Origin: a virus
IMG/VR virus record: IMGVR_UViG_3300013233_000235
Coordinates: 140,042-204,041 of that record
Length of the DNA stretch: 64,000 nucleotides
Strand: one strand, 5' to 3'
Shown: piece by piece, positions 1 through 9,139 of the stretch
Layout: each line of letters begins with the position of its first letter
Position numbering within the stretch: position 1 is the stretch's first letter
The notes under the pieces: generated by a model
Seen by the model: the letters and a program-made list of their open reading frames with translations, nothing else
Told to the model about the DNA's origin: nothing
Databases searched by the model: none
Position numbers and translations under genes: made by a program

Positions 1-1744
1 ATATAAGGCCATAGCTAGTGAGTTCCCTGAGTAACTCCACCAACCGCTTGTTACCGACTTTTATACCGTCAGAGGTTATCTCCAGACCGGTGAACACCTT
101 GAGGGCCTTCAACGCAATACCACCTAGGTCCCTGACGGGGGTGTCGGCCAGAGACACATTCAGCTTAGCAGCCCAATCCACATATGTTGTACCACTGGGA
201 ACCATGTCAATACTAACCGGGGGGTATACAGCGTCGTGGGTGGCCATGATGCGACTACGCTGGTATGCGTTCGCGCTACCCGCTACAAGCGTGTGCATCT
301 TGTAACCGGATAGCCGCCACGCCTGCGTTACGCGGGTAAGGTCTGCCGGTGAACTAACAACCCCCATCACCACCTGTAAACTTGCTATATGTTCAGCCAG
401 TGGTAATCCCACAAGGTGGGCATTTATATCGGCCCCATTCAAAAAACGAGCAGATGGGGCAGTCGGCAGGATTAGCGGGGGTACCACCGTATTAACATCC
501 CCGCCGGATACCAGTAGTGATATATACATCATCAAAACAAATCCGTCTGCCGTGGTTAGCATTAGGTCTTCGCGTTGCGGTAACTGTACTGGGTATGCCC
601 CCGGGTATAGGCCGGCGCCGGCGTGCGCCCCCCACGACATCATGATGGCCGAATCCTCGGACATGTAACCATCCAGCGGGCTGTACTCGGCTGTGACGTC
701 GATAATACCCGTTGGCACGCTATCGCCCGTGGTCGCCACAAGGTTGCGCTGGATCTTATTTAGATCTTCGTCCACATATGGTGCGTTGCTAGGATACGTG
801 GATATCAAATCCTGGTACAACTTAACTAGGGGGACTATGGTTTTTTCACCCCCTCTCATAGGCTGCTTAACAACCACCGGTGTGGTTTTTCTACTACCCA
901 TCAGTGCGGACTCATCCTGACTAAGATCATATCGGGACAAAGTTAAGCCAGACGGCCCCACTATATGCTTAACTAATAGATCTAGGGTCGAAGCTTTGCC
1001 AACATTATACCTAATGTATCGGATGTTACGGTATAAAAACAATAGCTGGTCGTTTGACAAATAGGGCATGTATTTATCAAGACCGGCTTCGCTGGCTAAC
1101 CGCGCCGCCATGTGCCAAGTGGATACCTCTAGGGTACCCATGGTTTCCACCCTGCGGGCGGCGATAATATTTGGCAAATGTATGTAAAGAATACCATACA
1201 TCGAGGCCAGATATAGTGGATCGGTAACCATGTATGCGGGCACGTTCCAGCGCACAGAATAACCCTTTAACCACCTGTTAAGATATCTTATTAGACCTGA
1301 CTCGGAGGCACCTATGTACGCTGGATCATGGTAGAGTATCGTAAAATCGTCAGCGGCAATCGCCACATCCACATCCACTGGCCAAAACGCCCTAACCAGC
1401 ACACCCCTATTGGCAGGGTTGGCTGTAATGAGCTCCCGGTGATATATACCACCGGGGCCGTACTCAGCTCTAGTGATCGGGTGGTCGGCAAGAGTAGCCG
1501 CATCCAAACGCATGAGGCTTTTGGTATCAGAAGAGATAATTGTAACCGGGGTATCAGTCGGATGATACATGCCAGATAAATTCAAGTAGTACTTCCAATC
1601 ACGTGGGTCAGTTGATATGACGTAACCCATGGACTCTAGATAATCGTTTTGCTGCTCTATAATGTGCTCTGATTTTATAACCAGGCTTCTGGCTAGTGCA
1701 ATGCAAGAACCCATATATGTTCGGTAATTGGTATCCACACGCAT
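1..1744 (-). CDS. Unrecognised large phage protein, partial (3' end beyond window)
   Basis: One frame on the minus strand stays open from an ATG at 1744 to the window edge (581 codons, no stop), so short ORFs on either strand here are shadows. An AGGAGT lies immediately before this ATG. A GTG two codons later (1738) has better Shine-Dalgarno spacing and could be the real start. The protein begins MRVDTNYRTYMGSC and is rich in Tyr, Leu and Met with no obvious membrane segment or catalytic motif. It is divergent from the portal gene, and its length and position suggest a virion or baseplate-associated protein. That is inference; no family was recognised. Confidence 0.75.
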   Translation of the reverse strand, partial: MRVDTNYRTYMGSCIALARSLVIKSEHIIEQQNDYLESMGYVISTDPRDWKYYLNLSGMYHPTDTPVTIISSDTKSLMRLDAATLADHPITRAEYGPGGIYHRELITANPANRGVLVRAFWPVDVDVAIAADDFTILYHDPAYIGASESGLIRYLNRWLKGYSVRWNVPAYMVTDPLYLASMYGILYIHLPNIIAARRVETMGTLEVSTWHMAARLASEAGLDKYMPYLSNDQLLFLYRNIRYIRYNVGKASTLDLLVKHIVGPSGLTLSRYDLSQDESALMGSRKTTPVVVKQPMRGGEKTIVPLVKLYQDLISTYPSNAPYVDEDLNKIQRNLVATTGDSVPTGIIDVTAEYSPLDGYMSEDSAIMMSWGAHAGAGLYPGAYPVQLPQREDLMLTTADGFVLMMYISLLVSGGDVNTVVPPLILPTAPSARFLNGADINAHLVGLPLAEHIASLQVVMGVVSSPADLTRVTQAWRLSGYKMHTLVAGSANAYQRSRIMATHDAVYPPVSIDMVPSGTTYVDWAAKLNVSLADTPVRDLGGIALKALKVFTGLEITSDGIKVGNKRLVELLRELTSYGLI

Positions 1745-1805
1745 ACTCCTGTATGGGTTAATGGTATCATAATATTCTTAACTAACCCAACCACGGTGAC
1801 CTTAT
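1745..1805. promoter_or_regulatory. Divergent intergenic promoter region
   Basis: This AT-rich gap separates the minus-strand gene at 1744 from the portal-like gene at 1806. It contains GGGTTA...TAACCC inverted arms around a TATCATAATATT core, plausible as back-to-back promoters. It lacks the hairpin cassette found in the accessory regions, which fits a different expression class. Inference from position and composition. Confidence 0.35.
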
Positions 1806-4247
1806 ATGAAATCCAAACGGGATCGGAATAAACACGTCAAGACGGCGGTCAAGGCAAAGGGGCTTATACAAAGCATCGCTATCCCCGCTGACATTTATAG
1901 TGATAGGGCTATAGCGGCCAGCAGGCATAAAACTAAACCCTCGCGGGGTGGGCCATCTAATCTAGATAAGCTTTTAAAAAGGGCATCTGAAAGGGTGGGT
2001 GATAATGCAGCCTTAATGGATTTACTACCCGATATGGAGTTGCTGCAAGAAATTATTGTATCTGGCATAATGTCCCCTAAAGACATGATGACCAATGCGA
2101 TGAACCTATCACTTACCCCGCTGCGGAGTACAGATGTGCGATATTCCACAGACTTGGAGGGTAAGCTGCGGGAGTTTTTCACCACGGATGGCGGGTACAA
2201 CATTAAAGCCAAGGTGCAGATCATCTTAGAGGAGGCACTGTTTAGATACGGCAGTTATACGCTTGTATGTTTGCCAGTAAATCAGCTTGCCAAAATGGCC
2301 GCTGAAGAGAATGCCCGCGATGCCGACCGTAAAAAGATGTATGGCGCCACCGAGAAAGTAACCCACGGGTATCAGGGCATCATGGGTACCGCCCCGAGAC
2401 TGATCACCGGCGATACCATCGATTTCGGTATAACTGTGACGGAGGATGCCACATACCTAGGGTCTAGCAATGTTGATACAGCCACGGCTGACCGCTTTGT
2501 GGACGTCCCCGGCTTCCAAGCCATGTTCGATAAGTCCGTATTAACACTCATGCCCAATGGGGCCGATGCGGTCGACGGCGATACACACCCCATGGTGATA
2601 AAGATACCGGCGGATGCACTTCTGCCAGTCGTCAATCCATATGAGGTGGATGAACCGGTCGGATACTGGGTACCCATATCCCCAAAAACATCGATGCCCA
2701 TAACCCGCACCCGCAAAGACCGTAGCAATAAATTGCTAGATGCCGCGAAGAAGGCCGGTAAAGATGGTCCACTGGGCGATATGTTTAAGGTTTCAGGACT
2801 GGCTACTAATAAATCTAAGCTTGAGGATGTTGATAACGAGGAGTTGTTTATCAACTTTGAGCGATACCTAGATACACAACTAGCCAGGCAATTGAACGAG
2901 AAGGGTGCCGTTGGAGAAGAGCTTGAGGTCGGTAGTAGCAACGACGTATATCGGAGTGTATTCCGGAGAACACTCAAGTCCATGGAGACGCGGTTCCTGT
3001 ACCTTCCCGCCGAGTTAGTTACATGTGTGGCTGTTAAGTACACAGCCGATGGAATGGGTAAGTCGTTACTGGAGGCCGGCAAGACATATGGTATCCTTAG
3101 AGCGGTCTTATTGTTTTCCCGTGTAATGGCCAGCGTGAAGAATTCTGTTGGCCGCACCCGACTGGAAATAACCCTGGAAGAAGACGAGGAGAATCCCTCC
3201 GAGACAATCGAGGCCATACTACAAAACTACGCAGGATATCAGAGTGATATGTTGCCAATGGGTAGCATGAGTATGCCTGACATTGCCCAATCATTAAGAC
3301 GTGCTGGGGTTGAGGTGGCTGTCGATGGGGGGGATAACTGGCCAAACACCAAGACTGATATTGTCGAAGCGGCAAGATCCGGGTACGTACCCGATGAATC
3401 CATTTTGGAAGAACTGACCGCCTTGCAGTACAAGTCATTTGCACTAGACCCGAATATACTGGAGGATGTCATATCCGGTGATACCGCCACACGGGTGTTG
3501 ATTAAGAATAACCTGTTAACCAAGATCCTGGTGGGCTTATCCACTAAGGTGTCAGCCCACCTGACCCGACATGTGCGACAGTATACCAGAGCTTCAGGGG
3601 TGCTTACCAAAATCGTGCGTGATAGTTTGGAGGGCAGTGCCACTAGCGCAGATGTGCTGAGTGTTATAAATAGCATCACTGTCACTCTACCGGAGCCGGA
3701 TGGCGCCCGAATAGAAAGTCATACCGAGGTCTATGAAAAGTACAGCTCGATGATAGACGATGTTGTTGAGGCGCACATCACCGAGGATATGATGTCTGAG
3801 TTGATGGATGGCGATATAGACTCAGGCGTGATAGAGTCACTGCAAATCTCGGTGGCTGCCCATCTTAAACGGGAGTGGATGCGTAAACAGAATGTGATGA
3901 ACGATGTTACGGAGCTACTGTCCGATACCAAGGGTCTAGCCTCGGCCATATCCTCTCACAACAACGATATATTCAGCATGCTCAAGCCGGTGTTGCTTAG
4001 AGCTATGAAGGGTAATAGCAAACTTGATAAAGCCGCCGCCAAGTTGGAGGATAAACTTAGCAACGAGGAAGAGGATAACGAAGATACAGAATCGAGCGGG
4101 AATGAATCCACAGATGAAACGGGTGGTGGAGAGCCAGATGACACCAACCCACCGGATGAAACGGGTGGTGGAGAGCCAGATGACACCAACCCACCGGATG
4201 AAACGGGTGGTGACGGCATGAGCGGCGATGGCCCACCGGACTTATAG
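1806..4247 (+). CDS. Putative portal protein
   Basis: 813 aa. The portal is the dodecameric ring at the capsid vertex through which DNA is packaged and to which the tail joins. The middle of the protein has the layout of myovirus portals: a stretch around residues 400-470 (LPAELVTCVAVKYTADG, then SLLEAGKTYGILRAVLLFSR, then KNSVGRTRLEITL) resembles the T4 gp20-type region in which a 'Y-x-x-G' loop is followed by a helix and a basic 'R-x-x-x-R' strand. The length suits jumbo-phage portals, which are larger than that of T4. The last ~45 residues are an acidic Asp/Glu/Gly/Pro tail built from a tandem 14-residue repeat. The gene is followed at once by a tiny membrane-protein ORF. Identification is by pattern only; another large head/neck protein remains possible. 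Confidence 0.55.
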   Translation: MKSKRDRNKHVKTAVKAKGLIQSIAIPADIYSDRAIAASRHKTKPSRGGPSNLDKLLKRASERVGDNAALMDLLPDMELLQEIIVSGIMSPKDMMTNAMNLSLTPLRSTDVRYSTDLEGKLREFFTTDGGYNIKAKVQIILEEALFRYGSYTLVCLPVNQLAKMAAEENARDADRKKMYGATEKVTHGYQGIMGTAPRLITGDTIDFGITVTEDATYLGSSNVDTATADRFVDVPGFQAMFDKSVLTLMPNGADAVDGDTHPMVIKIPADALLPVVNPYEVDEPVGYWVPISPKTSMPITRTRKDRSNKLLDAAKKAGKDGPLGDMFKVSGLATNKSKLEDVDNEELFINFERYLDTQLARQLNEKGAVGEELEVGSSNDVYRSVFRRTLKSMETRFLYLPAELVTCVAVKYTADGMGKSLLEAGKTYGILRAVLLFSRVMASVKNSVGRTRLEITLEEDEENPSETIEAILQNYAGYQSDMLPMGSMSMPDIAQSLRRAGVEVAVDGGDNWPNTKTDIVEAARSGYVPDESILEELTALQYKSFALDPNILEDVISGDTATRVLIKNNLLTKILVGLSTKVSAHLTRHVRQYTRASGVLTKIVRDSLEGSATSADVLSVINSITVTLPEPDGARIESHTEVYEKYSSMIDDVVEAHITEDMMSELMDGDIDSGVIESLQISVAAHLKREWMRKQNVMNDVTELLSDTKGLASAISSHNNDIFSMLKPVLLRAMKGNSKLDKAAAKLEDKLSNEEEDNEDTESSGNESTDETGGGEPDDTNPPDETGGGEPDDTNPPDETGGDGMSGDGPPDL
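4113..4210 (+). repeat. 42-bp tandem repeat encoding acidic portal tail
   Basis: Two perfect 42-bp copies (4113-4154, 4155-4196) and a 14-bp partial third copy. Each full copy encodes DETGGGEPDDTNPP in frame at the C-terminus of the portal-like protein. Copy number probably varies by slippage. Confidence 0.95.
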
Positions 4248-4256
4248 GGGATGGCA

Positions 4257-4355
4257 ATGGTAATCAGATGTACGGGATTTAACTGGCCCCTCATTACGGT
4301 GCTAATTACGCTGGTCACCAGCGTCATACTGGTCATAGAGTGGGGACGTTGGTAG
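4257..4355 (+). CDS. Very small single-span membrane protein
   Basis: 32 codons from the second of two in-frame ATGs (4251, 4257). The 4257 start has an AGGGG six bases upstream. The product is almost entirely one hydrophobic segment (WPLITVLITLVTSVILVI) ending in EWGRW. It sits between the portal stop and the GTG of the next gene, overlapping the latter by 16 bases, which suggests translational coupling. It could be a small inner-membrane protein of lysis or superinfection type, but the function is unknown. Confidence 0.45.
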   Translation: MVIRCTGFNWPLITVLITLVTSVILVIEWGRW

Positions 4356-4828
4356 CCCCCTCAGGTGATCATATTGCCGCCGTTGACCAGTTTGGTGATA
4401 ATGTGATCCTCTACAATACGGTCAGTCGTACGTACCGCATACTGGCCCCCCGGCTGGGTAATTATACCGTCCTGTGGGAGGGTGACGACCCATCCGAGCC
4501 ACCAGCCCGCGCGGCTGATGGGGTGATCATAAGTTCAACTGGGGATGCCTTCGCAACACTGTATATGTGCGGCCGTGGTATACGCATGGTTAGGGTGGTC
4601 AATATGCACACGGGTGGTGATACATTATCCACCGCCTATCTAACTACGGGTGACCCACCACTGAATCGGATTATTTTATACGGGGATGGGTCAGTAGGGC
4701 TCATTGGGTCTGAGGCCACCTACCCGTATATCGGCACCGGCCCATTGTGCCGGCGATATATGCACAAGTGGTTTTTACCACTTATATCTTTGGGTGTATT
4801 TTTTTATAGGACAGGGTGGACTTTATGA
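4340..4828 (+). CDS. Propeller-like hypothetical protein, C-terminal hydrophobic segment
   Basis: 162 aa from a GTG start that overlaps the stop of the mini-ORF upstream. The N-terminal two-thirds has blade-like 'S-x-x-G-D-x-x-A' strands (APSGDHIAAVDQFGDNVILY; SSTGDAFATLYMCG; YGDGSVGLIGSE) typical of beta-propeller-like proteins and shared by its neighbours. The C-terminus carries a hydrophobic stretch (WFLPLISLGVFFY). It overlaps the next gene by four bases. Function unknown; first member of a run of similar proteins. Confidence 0.6.
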   Translation: MGTLVAPSGDHIAAVDQFGDNVILYNTVSRTYRILAPRLGNYTVLWEGDDPSEPPARAADGVIISSTGDAFATLYMCGRGIRMVRVVNMHTGGDTLSTAYLTTGDPPLNRIILYGDGSVGLIGSEATYPYIGTGPLCRRYMHKWFLPLISLGVFFYRTGWTL

Positions 4829-5010
4829 GTAAATATGGTAAAAAGGTTGGTGGCATGGCCACCACCGTGGTTGTTACTATCGCAAAGCACAAGAAGAAAA
4901 CCATGGCGGCCGTTTTGGCTGTAATCGTGATCATCTTATCAGCCACTGGTGTGGTTGAGTTAAACCCAAGTGATATGCTACAATTACTATCAACCGCTAG
5001 CGACGGTTAA
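4825..5010 (+). CDS. Small membrane protein
   Basis: 61 aa starting at an ATG (MSKYGKKVGG) four bases inside the previous gene, with AGGACAGGGTGG upstream. A Lys-rich stretch (KHKKKT) precedes one clear transmembrane segment (AAVLAVIVIILSATGVV) and a short polar tail, so topology is probably N-in. The size and charge pattern would fit a small holin-like or envelope protein, but no lysin is next to it and the role is open. Confidence 0.6.
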   Translation: MSKYGKKVGGMATTVVVTIAKHKKKTMAAVLAVIVIILSATGVVELNPSDMLQLLSTASDG

Positions 5011-5016
5011 CACCTA

Positions 5017-5042
5017 GCGCACTCTGTCAATGCAGGGTGCGC
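5017..5042 (+). terminator. Hairpin after small membrane gene
   Basis: Inverted repeat GCGCACTCTG / CAGGGTGCGC with a 6-nt loop and one G-T pair, followed by CTTATGCT rather than a strong T run. It may be a transcription attenuator or an mRNA 3' end. Confidence 0.4.
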
Positions 5043-5083
5043 CTTATGCTGATCTTGGCAGACACCTATAGTTGGAATTCAAT

Positions 5084-5962
5084 ATGCATACACAAGAACA
5101 TACAAAAGCCGCGTTAGCGGTACATTTCGGTAAACACCCAGTGGTGGTATTATTAACAGATGCTGGGGATCTGACCATAGCCGTTACTGGCAAGGTGGTT
5201 TTTCATATAACTGGTGTCAGCGCATATCCAACTGTGGCCGTGGACCGGCTCGGTAAGCATGTGTACATGTATGGGATATTCGATGGATTATCCACCCCCA
5301 CGCTGGTGGTTGTGGGATTGGACCCTGTGGCCGTTGTGATTAAAGCCTACGTGGATGTGGACCCACTCCTTGAAGTACACATCGTACCAATCGCCGGACT
5401 CGATGTATATTTGCGTGGCTACCACCCCCGCACTGGTGAGATGGTGGAGTGGGTATTTGGGGATGACCAAGAGTCCGTTGATGAGCAGATGGGTGTCCCA
5501 GCCGATATGGATCTGTGTGATATAAACGTGTACGCAACCCAGCGGCTATACCACGGTAATGGGCAGCTCGCCACAACTTCCAACAACATGCCACCATCCG
5601 CCCCACTGTGCATTCCTGGAATTATGGCCGCTGGGTTTATTTCGGCAACGCAGCTCCACAGCATATCGAATGTGAATGGTGCGTGGTATGCTAATACCAT
5701 CCGCGTGGATCCAATGGCCGTGGATGGACAGCACTTACAGATAACCGGCACAATGCGACTGCCAAATATACCAGACGGGGAACAATACGTCCTGGCGGGC
5801 TGTGGCACAATAGCATACTTACCCGATGGTGTGATAAGTCCGGCTATAACTGTGCACACACATTGCGACCAAGGTCTGTGGTATAGTAACCCACTTGGGT
5901 ACGCCACCAGCGGGAATAAGATACCCAGCCTACTAAATCACACAACAGCCGTGGTAAATTAA
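5084..5962 (+). CDS. Propeller-like hypothetical protein
   Basis: 292 aa from the ATG at 5084 (MHTQEHTKAALAV); an in-frame TTG at 5072 is less likely because a GGAA lies between the two. The sequence is dominated by short beta-strand units (VVVLLTDAGDLTIAVTG; VAVDRLGKHVYMYGIFDG; GCGTIAYLPDGVISPAI) with Asp-Gly turns and no catalytic motif. It belongs to the run of similar proteins between the portal and position 9027. A virion decoration or fibre-accessory role is only a guess. Confidence 0.65.
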   Translation: MHTQEHTKAALAVHFGKHPVVVLLTDAGDLTIAVTGKVVFHITGVSAYPTVAVDRLGKHVYMYGIFDGLSTPTLVVVGLDPVAVVIKAYVDVDPLLEVHIVPIAGLDVYLRGYHPRTGEMVEWVFGDDQESVDEQMGVPADMDLCDINVYATQRLYHGNGQLATTSNNMPPSAPLCIPGIMAAGFISATQLHSISNVNGAWYANTIRVDPMAVDGQHLQITGTMRLPNIPDGEQYVLAGCGTIAYLPDGVISPAITVHTHCDQGLWYSNPLGYATSGNKIPSLLNHTTAVVN

Positions 5963-5980
5963 CACAAAGTTGGGGGTCAT

Positions 5981-6559
5981 ATGCTACAGAAGACCTCTGC
6001 GCTAGAAGTACTTAACCCCAAAGGTCGGTCCAACTCTTCATACCTCACTAAAGATGGTACCATGTTCATCTCACCCAAGGTGGGTATATCTGGGCCGGGT
6101 TTAGTAAGGGTTTTTACGAACGATGGTGACGGGTTTAAGGAAGGCAAGGCTTTGTCACCAGATCTAGCTATCCGTTACATCACATTTGGGGAGACCACAT
6201 ATGCCGACGCTGGCAGAAGACTTATAGTGGTGTCATCCGTTGTTAGAAACAGCGGTGGTGTATCCGCTATGGTGGAGTTGTATGAACCCATCGCCGGCAT
6301 GGGCAGCCGTTGGGGCAAACGCGGCGGCGGTTATATACCGCATGAACTTAACGACTACATGTGTCTATCCATTATTGTGGATGATACAACAAATGTATGC
6401 CACATTGCATATAAACTGAGAGGTAAAGATGGACACATCAGGTATGACTTTAAAAAATCCGGTGGAGGAGATTGGTACTGCGATGGAAAAGCTACAGTGC
6501 GCCCACGTGGACTACCGGCAATCCGTGCTGCGATTAAAAGCCCTGTTACCAGGGGCTGA
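5981..6559 (+). CDS. Propeller-like hypothetical protein
   Basis: 192 aa with a strong GGGGG six bases before the ATG. It contains 'T-x-D-G-T-M-F-I-S' and 'Y-I-T-F-G-E' strands and a 'R-L-I-V-V-S-S-V-V-R' strand of the blade type seen in the neighbouring genes. The last ~75 bases overlap the likely start of the next gene, so the two are probably cotranslated. No family recognised. Confidence 0.6.
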   Translation: MLQKTSALEVLNPKGRSNSSYLTKDGTMFISPKVGISGPGLVRVFTNDGDGFKEGKALSPDLAIRYITFGETTYADAGRRLIVVSSVVRNSGGVSAMVELYEPIAGMGSRWGKRGGGYIPHELNDYMCLSIIVDDTTNVCHIAYKLRGKDGHIRYDFKKSGGGDWYCDGKATVRPRGLPAIRAAIKSPVTRG

Positions 6560-7334
6560 CATCCTAATTGGCACAAGACTTACTACTGACCAGTCGGAGC
6601 TGTACGCCGTACTATCAACCGATGATGGGCTAGTCAGCTACATATACAGTTGCGACGATGGTACTCTTCGAGAGGGCGCGTTCATTAAACACGTCCGCCC
6701 TAAACTGATCCATGATGATCCCGATCATCTGTACAAGGCTATGGCCGTCACTGGTGGGTGTGTGATCACCCCGGTAGAGAAGGGCATCCTGATTACAGAC
6801 TTGTCAAATGGCAGGAACGTGGATGTACTCGTAACACCGTCCCCACCGGATGAGATACAGTTGGCCGGGCCAGGGTACCGCGATATCATTTATACCGGGT
6901 CTAGTGGCGAGACTATGGTGTTCGACACTATTGGCCGCACCACCACATCCGTATTCCCCTCACTGATTGCGCACGCTTTACTCACCGCCGAGGGTGGCTT
7001 CCTAGTGGTAGATAAACACGCCGAGGGTGTGTATGACTACATCCCGGCATTCTACGCTGATGGTCAACTTATCACTGTACACAGTGCGCTACGTATCCCC
7101 GGCGGTGTGTGGGGGCTAAGTGCTGTGACTACCATCGAGTGCGCACATGGCACCACGTTGGTAATCTACCAGATGTCATCCGTATTCCCGGTAACCCCCT
7201 CTATTGTTGTCACCATACCCATTAGTGGTGAAGCCACTATGGAACTCATAATCGATAGCAATGGGTGCTTTAATAACCTTGTACACGCCGATTCTGGCAA
7301 AGACGTTGTAGTAGTTAATGGAGAACCCGTATGA
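6483..7334 (+). CDS. Propeller-like hypothetical protein
   Basis: 283 aa from the ATG at 6483 (MEKLQCAHVDYRQ), downstream of a GGTGGAGGAG; in-frame ATGs at 6429 and 6444 lie deeper inside the preceding gene. The strand pattern is repetitive (ELYAVLSTDDGLVSYIYSCDDG; GGCVITPVEKGILITDLSNG; GGFLVVDKHAEGVYDY), resembling a five- to seven-bladed propeller without a WD40 signature. The stop overlaps the next ATG (7331). Unknown role. Confidence 0.6.
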   Translation: MEKLQCAHVDYRQSVLRLKALLPGADILIGTRLTTDQSELYAVLSTDDGLVSYIYSCDDGTLREGAFIKHVRPKLIHDDPDHLYKAMAVTGGCVITPVEKGILITDLSNGRNVDVLVTPSPPDEIQLAGPGYRDIIYTGSSGETMVFDTIGRTTTSVFPSLIAHALLTAEGGFLVVDKHAEGVYDYIPAFYADGQLITVHSALRIPGGVWGLSAVTTIECAHGTTLVIYQMSSVFPVTPSIVVTIPISGEATMELIIDSNGCFNNLVHADSGKDVVVVNGEPV

Positions 7335-8509
7335 GTGAAAACACGTGTATTGAGAAACTAGAAATACCTGTTAAGGATGATACCGAGTTATCAGCCGCCA
7401 TGAACCGGCGCGGTGAATGCATGATCGGTACAGAAGACGGTAATATGCGCACCATTTGTGTACTCCCATACGACGACGATGAAAACGTGGAACTGTGGAG
7501 TATCAAAACCGGTGACCCAGTGGTCCGCAGACGGGTGCTGTTCAAGATGGCCGCATTCCTATCGGATGGGCAAACACTTGTAGACACCCTTATTTACGGG
7601 CGATTCTTTGTGGCCATGTCAAAGAACCGTATAACCATCCAGGATGTGCTGCGTCGGGCGTCCATCTTTGAAGCCGAGCAGGCCGGTGAGAACGTGGCAT
7701 TAAGGTTGGTTGATGACGACATCGTGGTCTTCACCAGCATCGAGGGGCGCATCGGGGCCACACGGATTAATACCACCACTGGTAGCGATTACGCAGTGTA
7801 CCTACCGAAGCACATCCGTAAACGTCCAAAGGTTTCGCGATGGGTGAGGTGGGTCAAGTCTAAAGAAGGTATGGCTGAGTTCAAACGCAACTACGCTAAA
7901 GGGCCAGACCCTCTTAAAGGGGTGTACACTTTTGACGGAGTAGATGGTAGTGGTAAAACCACACTAATCAATTCGTTAAAGGATCATTATACCGACCTTG
8001 GTGTCGAGGTTATTGTCTTTAACTGGAAGGACTATTTGAACGAATGGTTGGGTGATACAACCACCGAGACCTTAGGGGCTTGTTGGGAAGAGGTAGCCCG
8101 CTTGGTGATTGCTTCCCCAGCGGATGCGCTGGTTCTAGTTGATCGATACGCCATGACGACAGCCGTTTATCAAGGGGATGACTTTAACACGGGGGTTAGT
8201 GACTCTGATGGGGCGTATCAAGTCTACCATGATGCTTACCAACGCATGAACCCCTCTACCTCTTTCATCATGGTGGGTGACGTTACAAAGTTTATCGCCC
8301 GTAGTACCACCGTTGAAGGGGATGCTAACGGGAATAAGGGGTTAGATTTCTACCAGCGCGCACAAACAAGTTACATCATGCTCGGTAGTAAAGCGTGGCA
8401 TAACACCTGCCATATCAATGCCGACAAGCCGGCAGATGAGATCGCAGCGGAGGTACGTAAAACCATCGATGCATGGTTACAAACCAAAACGGAAAAGGAA
8501 GATGTATGA
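7331..8509 (+). CDS. tmk: Thymidylate kinase fused to an N-terminal propeller-like domain
   Basis: 392 aa. The C-terminal half (about 195-392) is a dTMP kinase, which phosphorylates dTMP to dTDP. It has a Walker A GVDGSGKT at residues 203-210 (Lys209), a 'DRYAMTTAVYQG' segment equivalent to the DR-Y/F region that contacts dTMP, and the C-terminal helices of the P-loop kinase fold. The lid is unusual. The first ~180 residues are a beta-rich 'D-G' domain like the upstream genes (MNRRGECMIGTEDG; DDDIVVFTSIEGR), so the kinase appears to have been fused to a member of the local family. Overlaps its neighbours at both ends by 4 bases. Confidence 0.85.
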   Translation: MSENTCIEKLEIPVKDDTELSAAMNRRGECMIGTEDGNMRTICVLPYDDDENVELWSIKTGDPVVRRRVLFKMAAFLSDGQTLVDTLIYGRFFVAMSKNRITIQDVLRRASIFEAEQAGENVALRLVDDDIVVFTSIEGRIGATRINTTTGSDYAVYLPKHIRKRPKVSRWVRWVKSKEGMAEFKRNYAKGPDPLKGVYTFDGVDGSGKTTLINSLKDHYTDLGVEVIVFNWKDYLNEWLGDTTTETLGACWEEVARLVIASPADALVLVDRYAMTTAVYQGDDFNTGVSDSDGAYQVYHDAYQRMNPSTSFIMVGDVTKFIARSTTVEGDANGNKGLDFYQRAQTSYIMLGSKAWHNTCHINADKPADEIAAEVRKTIDAWLQTKTEKEDV

Positions 8510-9027
8510 GTAAGTCATTAGCGTTTAGCATGAAAGAGTTACTACCATTTAAAATGGGCGAGCTTAAACTTAACCGATTGAACCGGTTGACCATGGACGG
8601 CCACCGTATGCCGGGATGTGAGTCGGGGTTCTTTGGTAAAGGTAGCATCAGTTGGGTAGACGGGTCTAATCGCCGAATCATCAGCTATACCAACCCTCGG
8701 TACGCGGCGTTTAGACTTGATGGGCAGAATATCGTAATGCTACAGGGTGAGTACCAGTACCCCGATGGTCGTATCGCCGCAAGTTTGTATTACAATCTTG
8801 ATGGCAAGTTCAAATCACTGGGGCGTTACCACCGTGGCTGTGTTGGGCCATACCTAGTGTTTAGAGACCGGCTGGTTAACACCACAAGCGGCGAAGTGGC
8901 ATTCCCCGGTCGGACTGTTGTAAAGGTATCCATGCCCGGTGATGCCGGCGTGATAAGGGTTGCATTTGAAAATAACCCTACCAGAGATTTCACTGTAAAC
9001 AGGGCTGGCGAGTTAGTTCCTCAATAG
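8506..9027 (+). CDS. Hypothetical protein
   Basis: 173 aa. The start is the ATG of the ATGA overlap with the kinase fusion, with AAGGAAG upstream (MSKSLAFSMKELLPF). Beta-rich, with 'SWVDGSNRRIISYTNPRYAAFRLDGQ' and 'YPDGRIAASLYYNLDGKF' turns related in style to the 19816-21444 triplet. Last gene of the left run; function unknown. Confidence 0.6.
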   Translation: MSKSLAFSMKELLPFKMGELKLNRLNRLTMDGHRMPGCESGFFGKGSISWVDGSNRRIISYTNPRYAAFRLDGQNIVMLQGEYQYPDGRIAASLYYNLDGKFKSLGRYHRGCVGPYLVFRDRLVNTTSGEVAFPGRTVVKVSMPGDAGVIRVAFENNPTRDFTVNRAGELVPQ

Positions 9028-9139
9028 CAGTATAAAGACGGCCCCGAAGGCCACCCATACCCACCGGGCTATTATAAGTCGGGTGTGGCATACAAGGGTG
9101 CCCGATAAACATGGGTACCAACTAAAGGATGTTTGTATT

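Noticed and set aside
18-1579. Several short ORFs on both strands in the first 1.6 kb
   Set aside because: They are shadows of the single minus-strand gene that runs from 1744 off the left edge.
2372-3217. 281-codon minus-strand open frame inside the portal-like gene
   Set aside because: Ser/Thr-rich antisense shadow of the 813-codon gene; no ribosome site and no plausible operon context.
9028-9139. GGCCCCGAAGGCC-like hairpin region after 9027 as a cassette
   Set aside because: It has a weak hairpin only, without the T run, the ATATAACT core or the AAGAGA stem.
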